Assembly: GCA_038205115.1 (NCBI GenBank)
Contig: JBBRCE010000005.1
Span: 103,824-167,823 of the forward strand
DNA length: 64,000 nucleotides
Source: JBBRCE01 sp038205115
GTDB taxonomy: Bacteria > Planctomycetota > Planctomycetia > Pirellulales > JBBRCE01
Reading direction: 5' to 3'
Notes under the pieces: generated by a model
Databases searched by the model: none
The model's input: the letters and a program-made list of their open reading frames with translations, nothing else
What the model was told of the DNA's origin: nothing
Translations under genes and position numbers: made by a program
Shown here: one piece after another, positions 25,751 through 34,286 of the stretch
Layout of the letters: each line of letters opens with the position of its first letter
How positions within the stretch are numbered: position 1 is the stretch's first letter

Positions 25751-25952
25751 CGCGCCGAAGCGGTAGAAAAAGTGCATCTCCGGCGCGTTCTGTCCTCACT
25801 GTCCACTACGATTTTCGAGGTCAAAACCGTTGCCAAGTTGTTACGCTCAGCAACGTTACAAGTGAGCACCGCACGCGCCGGCAGGAATTTCTTTTCCGTC
25901 AGCTAAGCGCCGTTTCTTCGCCTTGGCCGCTCTCGATTGTTTTGGCTCGTCG

Positions 25953-28613
25953 TTAATCGCGCAGCGTGCCGCGCGTTACGCCCAACTGGTTGAGCACGTT
26001 AAGCTGCCGCCAAACGCTTTTGCCGACCTCTTGCCCGGCCAGCAACCGGGCGTAGCGATCCAACAGCGATGCGGTTTCGGTGGGAGTTTCGCGCAGCAGT
26101 TCCACGCGAAAATGTCGCACGCCCAGCTTTTGCATGCGACTGATGTATTCGGCCGCCGATTGAGCCACGGCGTTGAAGACCGTGTTGCGGCAGCCAGTAT
26201 CGGCCAAGAGCGGAAATGCCGAACCGGTGGCGCGATCGCGCAGTTCCACCCGGTGATGATCGCAGGGGCGGCCGCAATCGCGATGATCTTTGCCGTCGGA
26301 CAAGACAGCCGCAAACACACAGTGCTCCATATGGAACATCGGCATGTGTTGATGAACCACGGCTTCGAACCAGCCGGCATCAAACTGCCCGAGCATGGCC
26401 GACATCTGCTCCCAACTCAGATCGTAGCTGGGCGTGAGCCGCGACAAACCCTGGCTGGCAAAGAAATCGGCCGTTAGTTCGTTGGCAATGTTTAACGAAT
26501 AATCGCCAATCCGTTTGATGTGCGACGCCTGCTCGCGGAAAAACGCCAGACCCGCCAGGTTGCGAATCAACACGGCGTCGGCGCCGGCTTGAGCGATTTT
26601 TGTCAGCAAACCATCTTCGCCGGGCTTGATGATTCGCAGCGTCGCCAGTGCAATGGGCAGCTCGGCCGCGCGCGCTCGCTCGACGGCCTCGCGATACCGG
26701 CGCACGTCTTCGAAGTCGCAGTAAACCATCGTCGGCCGCACAATGCCCGCTTCGCCGCGCCAAGCCAGCACCGCATCCAGTTGTTCGAGCGAACGCACCA
26801 GCACGTAAAGTTGTGCGCTGCCGGGCAACTCCGCCGCGGCAACGCAATTGTCTGTCGCCGGCAAACACTGTTTGGCACCGCGCCGTAATTCGTCCAAAGC
26901 CAGCGGATGAATGTTGCGTTGACGCAACTCGCGGGCCTGCAGTTCGACCAGCGCGGTTGCCGCGCGACGACGCAAATCGTTGAGCACGCTTTTTGGAGTC
27001 ATGGCCGTGGACGGCAAGTCGAGTTGCAAGCCAGCCAGCTCGAACGGCGTATCGCCCAGCCGGCCAAGTTGTTCGCCAATTGCCTCGGGCGAAAGCGGCT
27101 GCGAACGCGCCGCTTCCAGCGGTCCCGGCCAACTGACCGAAACCACGCGTCCCAACGCATCGCTTAACTGCAATGTCAGCGGCTCGCCCAACTGCCCTGC
27201 AAGCCGCGCGTGAACGGGTTGGCGAACAGTTGGCAGATCGCGGGCATAGCTCGACTCCAAGCGCTTACGCAACGCCGGATCATCAGTTTTCCAAACAAGG
27301 CTGCCAACGCTCACGCGCGAAAGATCGAATGTCTCATGGTCGAATTGCAATTCCACATTCAGGCCGCCGGGTTCGCTGCCTGGCCGCATTGGCCCGATGG
27401 GTCGATTTCGGCCAGCCACCGCGGTTGGCAAAAAGTCGGCGGCAAACACGCGCCCGCCAAGCTCTTGCTGCTCGGGCCGACCTTCGTCAAAGCACACGCC
27501 ATCGCCGGGCTTGACCGCCTCTTGATCTTGCCCGGCAAGCAGCGAAACCAGCACGCCGCGTCGCGTGCGATCGATCACCTGGCCCAATTGCACGCCGCGA
27601 CTTTTCGGGAAACGGGCCGGCACGAGAGTCTGATGATTGATGCCGTCGAGGAATCCGTGCGAAAATCCGCGCGAGAAGGTTTGCGCCAAATCGCGCGCGG
27701 CAGCCGGCGCAATTGCGAACTTTTGCTGGTGCTCGGCGGCTGTGATGGCCGCGCGATAGGTCTGCGTGGTAGCGGCCACGTAATGCGAAGTCTTCAAACG
27801 GCCTTCGATTTTCAAACTGCAAACGCCGAGCTTGACCAGATCGTCGATCAGATCGTGCGCCGCCAAATCCAGCGGACTCAGCAGATAGGCGCGATCGCCC
27901 AAGTCGCGCGGCACGCCGTCGACAATCATATCATACGGCATGCGGCAGGCTTGTGCGCATTGCCCGCGATTGGCACTGCGGCCGCCGAGCGATTCGCTGG
28001 TCAAACACTGCCCGCTGTAGGCCACGCACAGTGCGCCATGCACGAAAACTTCCAGCGGCATGTCAGTTTGTCCGCGAATCGTGCCGATCTCCAGCAGCGA
28101 CAGTTCGCGGGCCAGGATCACTCGCTCGACGCCCAAGCCGCGAACCAGTTCAATCCCGCGTGCCTCGGTGAGCGTCATTTGCGTCGAACCATGAATGGGC
28201 AGGTCCGGCGCCAAGTGGCGAATCAAACGGGCCAGTCCCAAATCTTGCACGATGATGGCGTCGATACCTGCGGCCACGGCTTGCGAAATAGCCTGCACCG
28301 CGTCGGGCAATTCATCCGAAAAAATCAGCGTGTTGAACGCCACGTAACCGCGGACGTTGCGGTCGTGCAAAAACGCCATCACCTCGGGCAATTCTTCGGC
28401 CGTAAAGTTGGTGGCGCGATAGCGTGCCGAATAGTTGGGCAGGCCAAAGTAAACGGCGTCGGCACCGTTGGCTGCCGCGGCGCGCAGGCAGTCCCAGTCG
28501 CCAGCCGGGGCGAGGAGTTCGGGAGTCGAAGCAGAGCGATTCAATGCAATATAACCGTAATAAGCCGAGCGGTGCGCCAAGCCTTTATCGTATCGCAAAA
28601 CAAGGTATTTCAT
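25953..28613 (-). CDS. U32 peptidase-family protein (RlhA-like), long form
   Basis: An 886-aa member of peptidase family U32. Relatives include collagenase-like proteins and RNA/ubiquinone hydroxylation factors such as RlhA and UbiU. The first U32 module (about 30-300) has the STPELLAPAGDWDCLRAAA opening, GADAVYFGL and the Cys-rich segment ALCVAYSGQCLTSES, then NRGQCAQACRMPYD. A DUF3656-like middle follows (about 310-620). The last part (about 640-886) is again TIM-barrel-like and carries a second Cys cluster, MEHCVFAAVLSDGKDHRDCG followed by RPC and DTGCRNTVFN. E. coli RlhA is about 220 residues shorter. Cysteines in relatives hold an Fe-S cluster. The ATG ending at 28613 (MKYLVLRYDK) is preferred to an upstream in-frame start within repeats. 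Substrate unknown. Confidence 0.82.
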   Translation of the reverse strand: MKYLVLRYDKGLAHRSAYYGYIALNRSASTPELLAPAGDWDCLRAAAANGADAVYFGLPNYSARYRATNFTAEELPEVMAFLHDRNVRGYVAFNTLIFSDELPDAVQAISQAVAAGIDAIIVQDLGLARLIRHLAPDLPIHGSTQMTLTEARGIELVRGLGVERVILARELSLLEIGTIRGQTDMPLEVFVHGALCVAYSGQCLTSESLGGRSANRGQCAQACRMPYDMIVDGVPRDLGDRAYLLSPLDLAAHDLIDDLVKLGVCSLKIEGRLKTSHYVAATTQTYRAAITAAEHQQKFAIAPAAARDLAQTFSRGFSHGFLDGINHQTLVPARFPKSRGVQLGQVIDRTRRGVLVSLLAGQDQEAVKPGDGVCFDEGRPEQQELGGRVFAADFLPTAVAGRNRPIGPMRPGSEPGGLNVELQFDHETFDLSRVSVGSLVWKTDDPALRKRLESSYARDLPTVRQPVHARLAGQLGEPLTLQLSDALGRVVSVSWPGPLEAARSQPLSPEAIGEQLGRLGDTPFELAGLQLDLPSTAMTPKSVLNDLRRRAATALVELQARELRQRNIHPLALDELRRGAKQCLPATDNCVAAAELPGSAQLYVLVRSLEQLDAVLAWRGEAGIVRPTMVYCDFEDVRRYREAVERARAAELPIALATLRIIKPGEDGLLTKIAQAGADAVLIRNLAGLAFFREQASHIKRIGDYSLNIANELTADFFASQGLSRLTPSYDLSWEQMSAMLGQFDAGWFEAVVHQHMPMFHMEHCVFAAVLSDGKDHRDCGRPCDHHRVELRDRATGSAFPLLADTGCRNTVFNAVAQSAAEYISRMQKLGVRHFRVELLRETPTETASLLDRYARLLAGQEVGKSVWRQLNVLNQLGVTRGTLRD

Positions 28614-28663
28614 AAGGGTTCGAGCCTGCCGACGCCCGGAAACGCTGGGAAAGCAGGCAAAAG

Positions 28664-28735
28664 TTGGCGGATGCGGGCCATTACGCACACGCTCGCTTGG
28701 CGGATGCGGGCCATTATGCACGCGCTCGCTTGGCG
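28664..28735. repeat. Tandem 33-bp repeat, two units and a partial third
   Basis: TTGGCGGATGCGGGCCATTA begins at 28664 and again at 28697, each unit ending CGCTCGC after 33 bases with two changes between copies. TTGGCG recurs at 28730 and then diverges. It lies in the 249-base space between the divergent U32 and histidine kinase genes. The period is a multiple of three but I see no gene using it. Confidence 0.7.
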
Positions 28736-28862
28736 AAATGCCGCCAACCGTCGGCTTGCGCGGTGGAACGCCGCCCGCCTGCCCGCCGATTGCGCAACTG
28801 TGTACTAAGTTTGACCAGCACGTTTACGATTATTCCGAAGACTCCGTTTGCTGTTCGCCTGC

Positions 28863-30728
28863 ATGTCTCAAGAACCTTTATCTGCCGATCCGATTTTGAC
28901 TCGCTTGGCCGACTGCCATCCTGCAGTGCCGGAGCAACCGCGACTGCTTTGCCCAGGCAATTTGCAAAGCCAACTCGACGCGCAAACCGCCGAATTGTCC
29001 GCAACCCGCAACGCGCTGAAAATCGTCATCGAGCAGCGGCAAGCGATCGAAGCCGAGCGGCTGCAGTATGTCGCACAATATGAATTGGCGGCAAAACGCA
29101 TCCAAGAACAATCGCTGGCGCTGCAACATGCCAAAGAACTCGCCGAGGCCGCCAATCAAACCAAGAGCGATTTCTTAGCCAACATGAGCCACGAGATTCG
29201 CACGCCGCTAACCGCCATTCTCGGCTACTGCGACATCTTGCGAATCGAGGGCTTGCGCGATCAACTTTCGCCTTCGCAGATGAACATCGTCGATACCATC
29301 CGCCATGCCGGCGATCATTTGATGACCGTCATCAGCGATATTCTCGATCTTTCGAAGATCGAAGCCGGACGCTTGGAGACCGAGCAAATCGAAACCGATT
29401 TGCCGCGCATCCTGGTCGAGGTCGACAGCTTGATGCGACCACGGGTCACCAGTAAAAAAGTCGGGCTGCGGACGGTGCTAGAAACGCCGGTGCCGGTGAC
29501 AATCATCAGCGACCCCACGCGGTTGCGCCAGATCTTGATGAATCTGATTGGCAACGCGGCGAAGTTCACCTCACAGGGTGAAGTTTTGGTGCGCGTAAGT
29601 GTCAACGCCGAGCAGCAAACGCTGCAAATTGCCGTCGAAGATACCGGTGCCGGCATGACGGCCCAGCAAGCCGAAAAGTTGTTCGCCCCGTTCACACAGG
29701 CCGACACTTCGGTCACACGCAAACATGGCGGCACCGGCCTTGGCTTGACCATCAGCCGCCGGCTGGCGCGAATGATGGGCGGCGAAGTCCGCTTGCTGCG
29801 CACGGCTCCGCAGCAGGGTTCTTGCTTCGCGCTTGAGTTGCCGCTGAAGTACACTGCCAATTGTGAATTGGTCGGCGACCTCAATGCGTTGACGTCCGAT
29901 TCCCGCGATCGCAGCGCCGCGGCCACAGTTACATTGAGCGGCCGAATTTTGCTGGCTGAAGACAGCCTCGATAATCAGCAGCTCATCGCCTTCCATCTTC
30001 GCAAAGCCGATGCCACGGTCGACATTGCCGACAACGGGCGAATCGCTCTGGAAAAAATCGAAGCGGCGGCTCGCGCGGGTCAACCGTTCGACCTGCTACT
30101 CACCGACATGCAAATGCCGGAGATGGACGGTTACACGCTTGCCCGCACGTTGCGCATCCGAGGCGTGTCGATGCCGATCGTGGCGCTCACCGCGCATGCC
30201 ATGGCTGAAGATCGACAAAAGTGCCTGGATGCTGGCTGCGACGACTACGCAGTCAAGCCGCTCGACAAACGCAGACTTCTGACGACCTGTAAGAAATGGC
30301 TGGAACGCGCCGCAGCGCAGTCGGCATTGCCGGTGACGCCATCGGCGAGTCCAGTTCCCGCTTCAGAAAGTAGCACCATGTCCACAGACACCCTGACTTC
30401 TGACTTGCTGGACGATCCGGATCTGGCCGAAATTGTCGTGCTCTTTCTCGACAACCTCGGCGAGAAGCTGGACGGCATGACCACCTGCCTGGCCGCCGGG
30501 CAACTGACCGATGTCGCCCGCACCGCGCATCAACTGAAAGGTGCCGGCGGCGGTTATGGATACCCGTCCATCAGCGTTGCCGCCCGCGAACTCGAACTTC
30601 AAGCCAAGCAGGCTGGCGACTTGGATGCCATTCACGCGGCTTTGCAAGACTTGACGCAAATTTGCCAACGCGCCATCGCTGGACGCGAGATTGCCATGGC
30701 ACACACCAGCAACGCCGGCGGACTGTAG
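28863..30728 (+). CDS. Hybrid sensor histidine kinase with receiver and Hpt domains
   Basis: A 621-aa cytoplasmic signalling protein. A coiled-coil input region (about 35-100) leads to HisKA with SHEIRTPLTAILGY (H110). HATPase follows (about 215-330: NLIGNAAKF, DTGAGMTAQQAEKLF, KHGGTGLGLTISRRL). Then comes a receiver domain (about 360-480: ILLAEDSLDNQQL, TDMQMPEMDGYT with D415, KPLDKR) and a C-terminal Hpt domain (AHQLKGAGGGYGYP, H556). All phosphorelay sites are intact. No membrane segment or PAS domain exists, so the input is unknown and a partner protein may supply it. No separate response regulator lies nearby. ATG 28863 is preferred to the TTG 15 bases earlier. Confidence 0.92.
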   Translation: MSQEPLSADPILTRLADCHPAVPEQPRLLCPGNLQSQLDAQTAELSATRNALKIVIEQRQAIEAERLQYVAQYELAAKRIQEQSLALQHAKELAEAANQTKSDFLANMSHEIRTPLTAILGYCDILRIEGLRDQLSPSQMNIVDTIRHAGDHLMTVISDILDLSKIEAGRLETEQIETDLPRILVEVDSLMRPRVTSKKVGLRTVLETPVPVTIISDPTRLRQILMNLIGNAAKFTSQGEVLVRVSVNAEQQTLQIAVEDTGAGMTAQQAEKLFAPFTQADTSVTRKHGGTGLGLTISRRLARMMGGEVRLLRTAPQQGSCFALELPLKYTANCELVGDLNALTSDSRDRSAAATVTLSGRILLAEDSLDNQQLIAFHLRKADATVDIADNGRIALEKIEAAARAGQPFDLLLTDMQMPEMDGYTLARTLRIRGVSMPIVALTAHAMAEDRQKCLDAGCDDYAVKPLDKRRLLTTCKKWLERAAAQSALPVTPSASPVPASESSTMSTDTLTSDLLDDPDLAEIVVLFLDNLGEKLDGMTTCLAAGQLTDVARTAHQLKGAGGGYGYPSISVAARELELQAKQAGDLDAIHAALQDLTQICQRAIAGREIAMAHTSNAGGL

Positions 30729-30764
30729 GCCGGTGCAACGACGCGCAAACCAGACAGCGGCACG

Positions 30765-31289
30765 TCAATCGTGCACGGCGACGGATGCGCTTGCACGCTC
30801 GGCAAAAAACTGCGCCACTTGGCGGTCGATCATGGCAATTGCCGGTTCGATCGCGCCGGCAACGGCCGTGCTTAAGCCAATGCGGCCGTCTTCGCCCCCA
30901 AGATCGGCCGGCTCGCAGCCAACGATCAACAAATTTCGCACTTGGCCGCCCAGGGAACTGACCATCCGCAGCACGTTGAGCGGATCCAGGCTGTGCCCGT
31001 CCAAGGCCACTGCGCCGCCGCTCGAAAGATCGTAGTCGTTGGGATCCGGCTGCAGCAGGTAAACGCTGCCCGGCACGCCGTGTTGCGACATGGCGTCGAT
31101 CAGGATGTTGAGGCCATAGCCATCCATCAGCGCAAAGGCGACATCCATTGCGCGAATTCCCAGCTCGGCAACTCGTACGCCTTCGATGGCGCCGCGCCTT
31201 ATCAATCGCTGCGCAACTTCGCAGCCGAAGGCGTCATCGCCCATGAAGATGTTGCCGACGCCAATGATCTGCACGCGGTCGGCGTTCAT
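30765..31289 (-). CDS. [NiFe]-hydrogenase maturation protease
   Basis: A 174-aa protease of the HyaD/HybD/HycI family, which clips the C-terminal peptide of the hydrogenase large subunit after nickel insertion. Family marks: IIGVGNIFMGDDAFGCEVAQ at the N-terminus, with the metal-site acidic residue in the DD pair, LIDAMSQHG with the second acidic residue, and GHSLDPLNVLRM with the third ligand, His. Length is normal. Its start overlaps the stop of the 110-aa gene (ATGA), so it is last in the hypAB operon. Its substrate, a hydrogenase large subunit, is not in this window. Confidence 0.9.
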   Translation of the reverse strand: MNADRVQIIGVGNIFMGDDAFGCEVAQRLIRRGAIEGVRVAELGIRAMDVAFALMDGYGLNILIDAMSQHGVPGSVYLLQPDPNDYDLSSGGAVALDGHSLDPLNVLRMVSSLGGQVRNLLIVGCEPADLGGEDGRIGLSTAVAGAIEPAIAMIDRQVAQFFAERASASVAVHD

Positions 31290-31618
31290 GGCCGATGCTC
31301 ATGGGCTTGATCGCTGGCGGCAACCGCGGGTTCAACTTCGTCCAGCGAAAAGAAAAAGCGATGCGCGATTTGTCGCAGCAGACCCATATCGCGCCCTGGG
31401 TCATCATCGACGACCACCGCCAAATGGATCTGATCTTCGAAGTCCTGTTCGATGGCTTCGATGACAGCTAGCTTGCCCTTGAGCGCGATGTCCATGATAT
31501 CGGCCTTGCGGCGTGGCCAGAGCCGCACGCGATCGCCGACGCTGAATTCCATGCCAGCGTGTTGCACGCTCTGCAGTGGCGCGCGATTCTCATGCTCGTT
31601 CCAATGAAATGGTGTCAC
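31286..31618 (-). CDS. Small protein of the hydrogenase maturation operon, unknown function
   Basis: A 110-aa protein with no signal or membrane segment. I do not recognise a family. Its middle (MEFSVGDRVRLWPRR, then KLAVIEAIEQDFEDQIHLAV, then VVDDDPGRDMG) reads as a small beta-barrel; proteins with 'GDRVRLWPRR' openings occur, as I recall, in hydrogenase clusters of other bacteria. Both ends overlap neighbours by 4 bases (ATGA), the 362-aa gene upstream and the protease downstream. Such double coupling strongly implies a role tied to hydrogenase maturation, perhaps a chaperone. This is inference only. Confidence 0.65.
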   Translation of the reverse strand: MTPFHWNEHENRAPLQSVQHAGMEFSVGDRVRLWPRRKADIMDIALKGKLAVIEAIEQDFEDQIHLAVVVDDDPGRDMGLLRQIAHRFFFSLDEVEPAVAASDQAHEHRP

Positions 31619-32703
31619 CCGTTGGTCTCCAGTACCTGTTTGAGCCCACGAATGGCGCCATGCAATCGCGCCAATTGCTCCGGCGGCAGCGACTCCGTGC
31701 GCTCAAGCAATTGCCGCGCACGCGAATCGAGCCCACGCATTTGATTTTTTTCGACATCCGTGAGCGACATAATACTGAGCGTCAGCAATTCGTCGTTCTC
31801 CGTGCCGTCGAATAAATCGCCCGGACTTTCCGGCGCGATCTGTGGATAATCGTACAAAATGATCGGCGAAGAAAGTAACAGATCGCAATCTCCCGGCTCG
31901 CCCACCAGCACCGGCCAAGTGCCCACATTCTGGCAGTCCGCCGCGTGATGGCGAAATTCCTCAGGCGTTTCCAGCAACGAAACGAACTGGCCATTGCAAA
32001 CGCCCAGCACGGTATGCGTCGAGATCATTGAATGCAGCAGCGCCGCGTCGCGCTCAACGCAATTGCCCGCATGCTGAGCGTCTGACGAAACCGTTTGATT
32101 GATGATATCCACGCGAATTTTGAACATGTCATCGCCAAGCGCCCAGCTCGAAATTTCGATGGTGCCGTGCAGCGCGTGCTGCGTGCGAATGACTTGCGCG
32201 ACGACCTGCCCCGCGCGGTTGGCCAGCGGTTCGCGGCTTGTTCCGCCCGGCCAAACGAATTCGCAGCGTTGCGGTTGCGTGGATCGTTGCTGCAACCGCA
32301 GCGAATCGACCACAAACTCGCGTTCTTCGGCCTCTTGCCAGGTAGAAAAGTGCTGACCATCAATCTCGATCGATTCTTGCGTCTGGTAGAATTCACCGAG
32401 CGGTGAGCCGACTTCATCATCGGTCGTCGCAAACGGCGGTTTGGCAACTGCAATTTCTCGCAAACGAAGTTGCAAACAACGCACGCGAATTTCCAGCCGC
32501 GTCTCGGCATGGCCTTGCACCAGACACTCGGTTCGCATGCGGTTGACGCCGTCGCCAATGCGCTGCGGCACTCCGCCCTGCGGATAGAGCACGCCAAAAT
32601 TAAATCGCTGCTGATTTTTCAAGGCCGAGGCGCAATACGGATACAGCACGTAGCCCTCGTACAGCACGGTGCTTGCAATTTTTTGTACGGCGGCGAGATT
32701 CAT
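31615..32703 (-). CDS. 362-aa protein of the hydrogenase maturation operon, unknown function
   Basis: A 362-aa cytoplasmic-looking protein with no signal or hydrophobic span. It opens MNLAAVQKIASTVLYEGYVL, continues with LYPYCASALKNQQRFNFGVL and YPQGG, has a middle rich in beta strands, and ends in acidic helices. I recall proteins with the LYEGY-LYPY-KN-RF-FG pattern beside NiFe-hydrogenase maturation genes in several phyla, but I cannot name a function. It lies 33 bases after hypB and overlaps the 110-aa gene by 4 bases. No catalytic motif could be picked out; C25 and C61 are the first cysteines. Possible roles are a large-subunit chaperone or an assembly factor. Confidence 0.65.
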   Translation of the reverse strand: MNLAAVQKIASTVLYEGYVLYPYCASALKNQQRFNFGVLYPQGGVPQRIGDGVNRMRTECLVQGHAETRLEIRVRCLQLRLREIAVAKPPFATTDDEVGSPLGEFYQTQESIEIDGQHFSTWQEAEEREFVVDSLRLQQRSTQPQRCEFVWPGGTSREPLANRAGQVVAQVIRTQHALHGTIEISSWALGDDMFKIRVDIINQTVSSDAQHAGNCVERDAALLHSMISTHTVLGVCNGQFVSLLETPEEFRHHAADCQNVGTWPVLVGEPGDCDLLLSSPIILYDYPQIAPESPGDLFDGTENDELLTLSIMSLTDVEKNQMRGLDSRARQLLERTESLPPEQLARLHGAIRGLKQVLETNG

Positions 32704-32736
32704 GAAATCACCTGCGATGTGAAATCCATTGTGCTT

Positions 32737-33438
32737 TCAAACGGGGCTAGCCGCGGGCGAGGTTTGCGGCAGCAAGCCGATAAACTCCGCGCGGCGCAGC
32801 GCCAAATAAGCCAGCCACTCGGTCAGGCCTTCGCCCGTTTTTGCCGACAACGTCATGACATCCACGCCCGGCCGAACTTGCTGAATGTTTTTCAGCGCCA
32901 GCGGCAGGTCGAATTCTACGGCCGCGGCTAGATCGATTTTGCTGATCACCACGGCGTCGACGGTATTGATTAGCGACGGATATTTGAGCGGTTTGTCTTC
33001 GCCTTCGGTGACGGACATGAGCATCACGCGAAACGCCTCGCCGAGATCCCAACTCGTGGGGCAGACGAGGTTGCCGACATTTTCGATGAACAAAAAATCG
33101 TAGTCGGACAGCGTCCACTCGGCCAGCGCGCCGCGAACCATTTCGGCTTCCAGATGACACATCGCTCCGGTGAGAATCTGTCTGGCCGGAGCGCCGCTGG
33201 CCGCCAGTCGCCGCGCGTCGTTGTCGGTGGCCAGGTCTCCAACCACGGCCGCCACGCGATGCGTTTTGCGTAGCGCCGCCAGTGTTTTAGTAAGCAGTTC
33301 CGTCTTGCCAGATCCGGGACTCGAGACGACATTCGTCGCAAACAGGCCGGCACCGACAAAATCCGCGCGCATCGCCCGCGCGAGCTCATCATTCTTTTTG
33401 AGAATCTTGGTTCTCAATTCAACAATCCGCGGCGGCAT
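32737..33438 (-). CDS. hypB: Hydrogenase nickel incorporation GTPase
   Basis: HypB supplies nickel to the hydrogenase large subunit with HypA, using GTP. The 233-aa protein has the P-loop SSPGSGKTELL (residues 39-49), VVGDLATDNDARRL, the metal-site motif TGAMCHLEAEMV (Cys-His), and FIENVGNLVCP with SKIDLAAAVEFD. There is no His-rich or CxxCGC N-terminus, so it is the simple form without extra nickel storage. Start chosen as the ATG ending at 33438 (MPPRIVELRT), overlapping the hypA 3' end by 20 bases. Confidence 0.95.
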   Translation of the reverse strand: MPPRIVELRTKILKKNDELARAMRADFVGAGLFATNVVSSPGSGKTELLTKTLAALRKTHRVAAVVGDLATDNDARRLAASGAPARQILTGAMCHLEAEMVRGALAEWTLSDYDFLFIENVGNLVCPTSWDLGEAFRVMLMSVTEGEDKPLKYPSLINTVDAVVISKIDLAAAVEFDLPLALKNIQQVRPGVDVMTLSAKTGEGLTEWLAYLALRRAEFIGLLPQTSPAASPV

Positions 33439-33799
33439 ATTCGTCGATCTCCCTATCGTCAATTTCCATACTGACCAGGTCAAGTTCCTGGCCACTGACA
33501 ATTTCCGAGCACGGCGCATAGCAGGCCGGACAAGCAAAATTCAGCACGTCCGTTAATGTTTGGTCCGCGTCACACGCCGTACAGCGAACCACCAGCGGCA
33601 GTTCGATGATTTCCAGTTCCGCACCGGCGCACAGCGTGCCTTCGGCAACTAACTCAAACGAGAATTGTAAAGACTCTTTGACGATTGCGGCTAGAGCCCC
33701 AATCTTAACCGTCAACTTGCAAACGCGCGCCGCTTGCTCTCTCTCCGCCGCTTCACAGGCAAGTTCGATCAAATGCTGCGCGACGGAAAGTTCGTGCAT
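33419..33799 (-). CDS. hypA: Hydrogenase nickel-binding metallochaperone
   Basis: HypA binds nickel through its N-terminal MHE and passes it on with HypB. At 126 aa it begins MHELSVAQHLIELA; His2 is the nickel ligand. Two CxxC pairs (CTAC and CPAC) near residues 75-95 form the zinc site. An in-frame start 36 bases earlier is rejected because MHE must be the N-terminus. The tail is acidic and longer than usual. It is the first gene of a leftward operon and divergent from hypC. Confidence 0.95.
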   Translation of the reverse strand: MHELSVAQHLIELACEAAEREQAARVCKLTVKIGALAAIVKESLQFSFELVAEGTLCAGAELEIIELPLVVRCTACDADQTLTDVLNFACPACYAPCSEIVSGQELDLVSMEIDDREIDEYAAADC

Positions 33800-33941
33800 G
33801 CCAGCCGCGCTGCTCCGCCAAACGATTGAAAACACCGCACCGCGAGATGACGAACCTCGCGGGAATCGCTACCATGACGGCGACCGTCCGTAGCGCTGCC
33901 GTGACAACCTACATCATCCATCACTTCGAGCATTGTATCAC

Positions 33942-34286
33942 ATGTGCCTTGCGATTCCTGCCCAGATCATTGAAGTGGCCAACGACGATTCGCTGGCCAC
34001 GGTCGACATCTTGGGCGTGCGCCGCAAAGTGAATGTCGATCTGCTCTCGGACGATCCACCGCAGCTTGGCGAGTGGGTCTTGGTGCATGTTGGATTTGCC
34101 ATGAACAAGATCAGCGCCGAGCGCGCGGCCGAGCAGATCGAATTGCTATCGATGCTGGGCGAGGCCACCGCCGCGTTGGAAGAGGCGGACGGCTACGACT
34201 TTGCCGCGCCGCATGTCTCCCCCTTTGCGGAAACTGAAGAACAACCGCTCGCTGCCGACGATTCTCGTCCGAGGTCCGACCGATGA
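33942..34286 (+). CDS. hypC: Hydrogenase maturation chaperone HypC
   Basis: A 114-aa HypC/HybG-family protein. Function: with HypD it carries the Fe(CN)2CO unit to the large subunit precursor. It must begin MCLAIPA, where Cys2 becomes the N-terminal ligand, so the ATG at 33942 is chosen over one 9 bases upstream. The GEWVLVHVGFAMNKIS motif contains the conserved His. The C-terminal tail (about 30 residues, acidic and Ser-rich) is longer than in E. coli. Its end overlaps hypD by 4 bases (ATGA). Confidence 0.95.
   Translation: MCLAIPAQIIEVANDDSLATVDILGVRRKVNVDLLSDDPPQLGEWVLVHVGFAMNKISAERAAEQIELLSMLGEATAALEEADGYDFAAPHVSPFAETEEQPLAADDSRPRSDR

Larger units (their letters stand above)
24761..25952. 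other. 1.2-kb stretch without a credible gene, rich in inverted repeats
   Basis: No open frame here resembles a known family. It holds CAGTAGC/GCTACTG (24974-24992), a sigma70-like promoter (25135-25162), a GGGCGGA-AGG-TCCGCCC hairpin (25181-25197), the CCCTTC...GAAGGG hairpin (25323-25352), GTTGAC/GTCAAC (25371-25387) and GCGTTG/CAACGC (25394-25414). The larger composite inverted repeat is at 25629-25750. Such density of palindromes suggests a structured transcript or a decayed mobile repeat. No tRNA, SRP, tmRNA or RNase P core was recognised. Confidence 0.5.

Noticed and set aside
25310..25777. A 155-codon minus-strand frame in the gene-poor stretch
   Set aside because: It ends in the PGPSPRSTG peptide made by the dispersed hairpin and reads through the composite inverted repeat; almost surely accidental.
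28664..28735. A CRISPR-like array
   Set aside because: Two direct 33-bp units without spacers, no cas genes in the window; it is a plain tandem repeat.
27210..28808. A 532-codon plus-strand frame opposite the U32 gene
   Set aside because: It is an exact antisense reading of a well-supported protein family and has no motif of its own.
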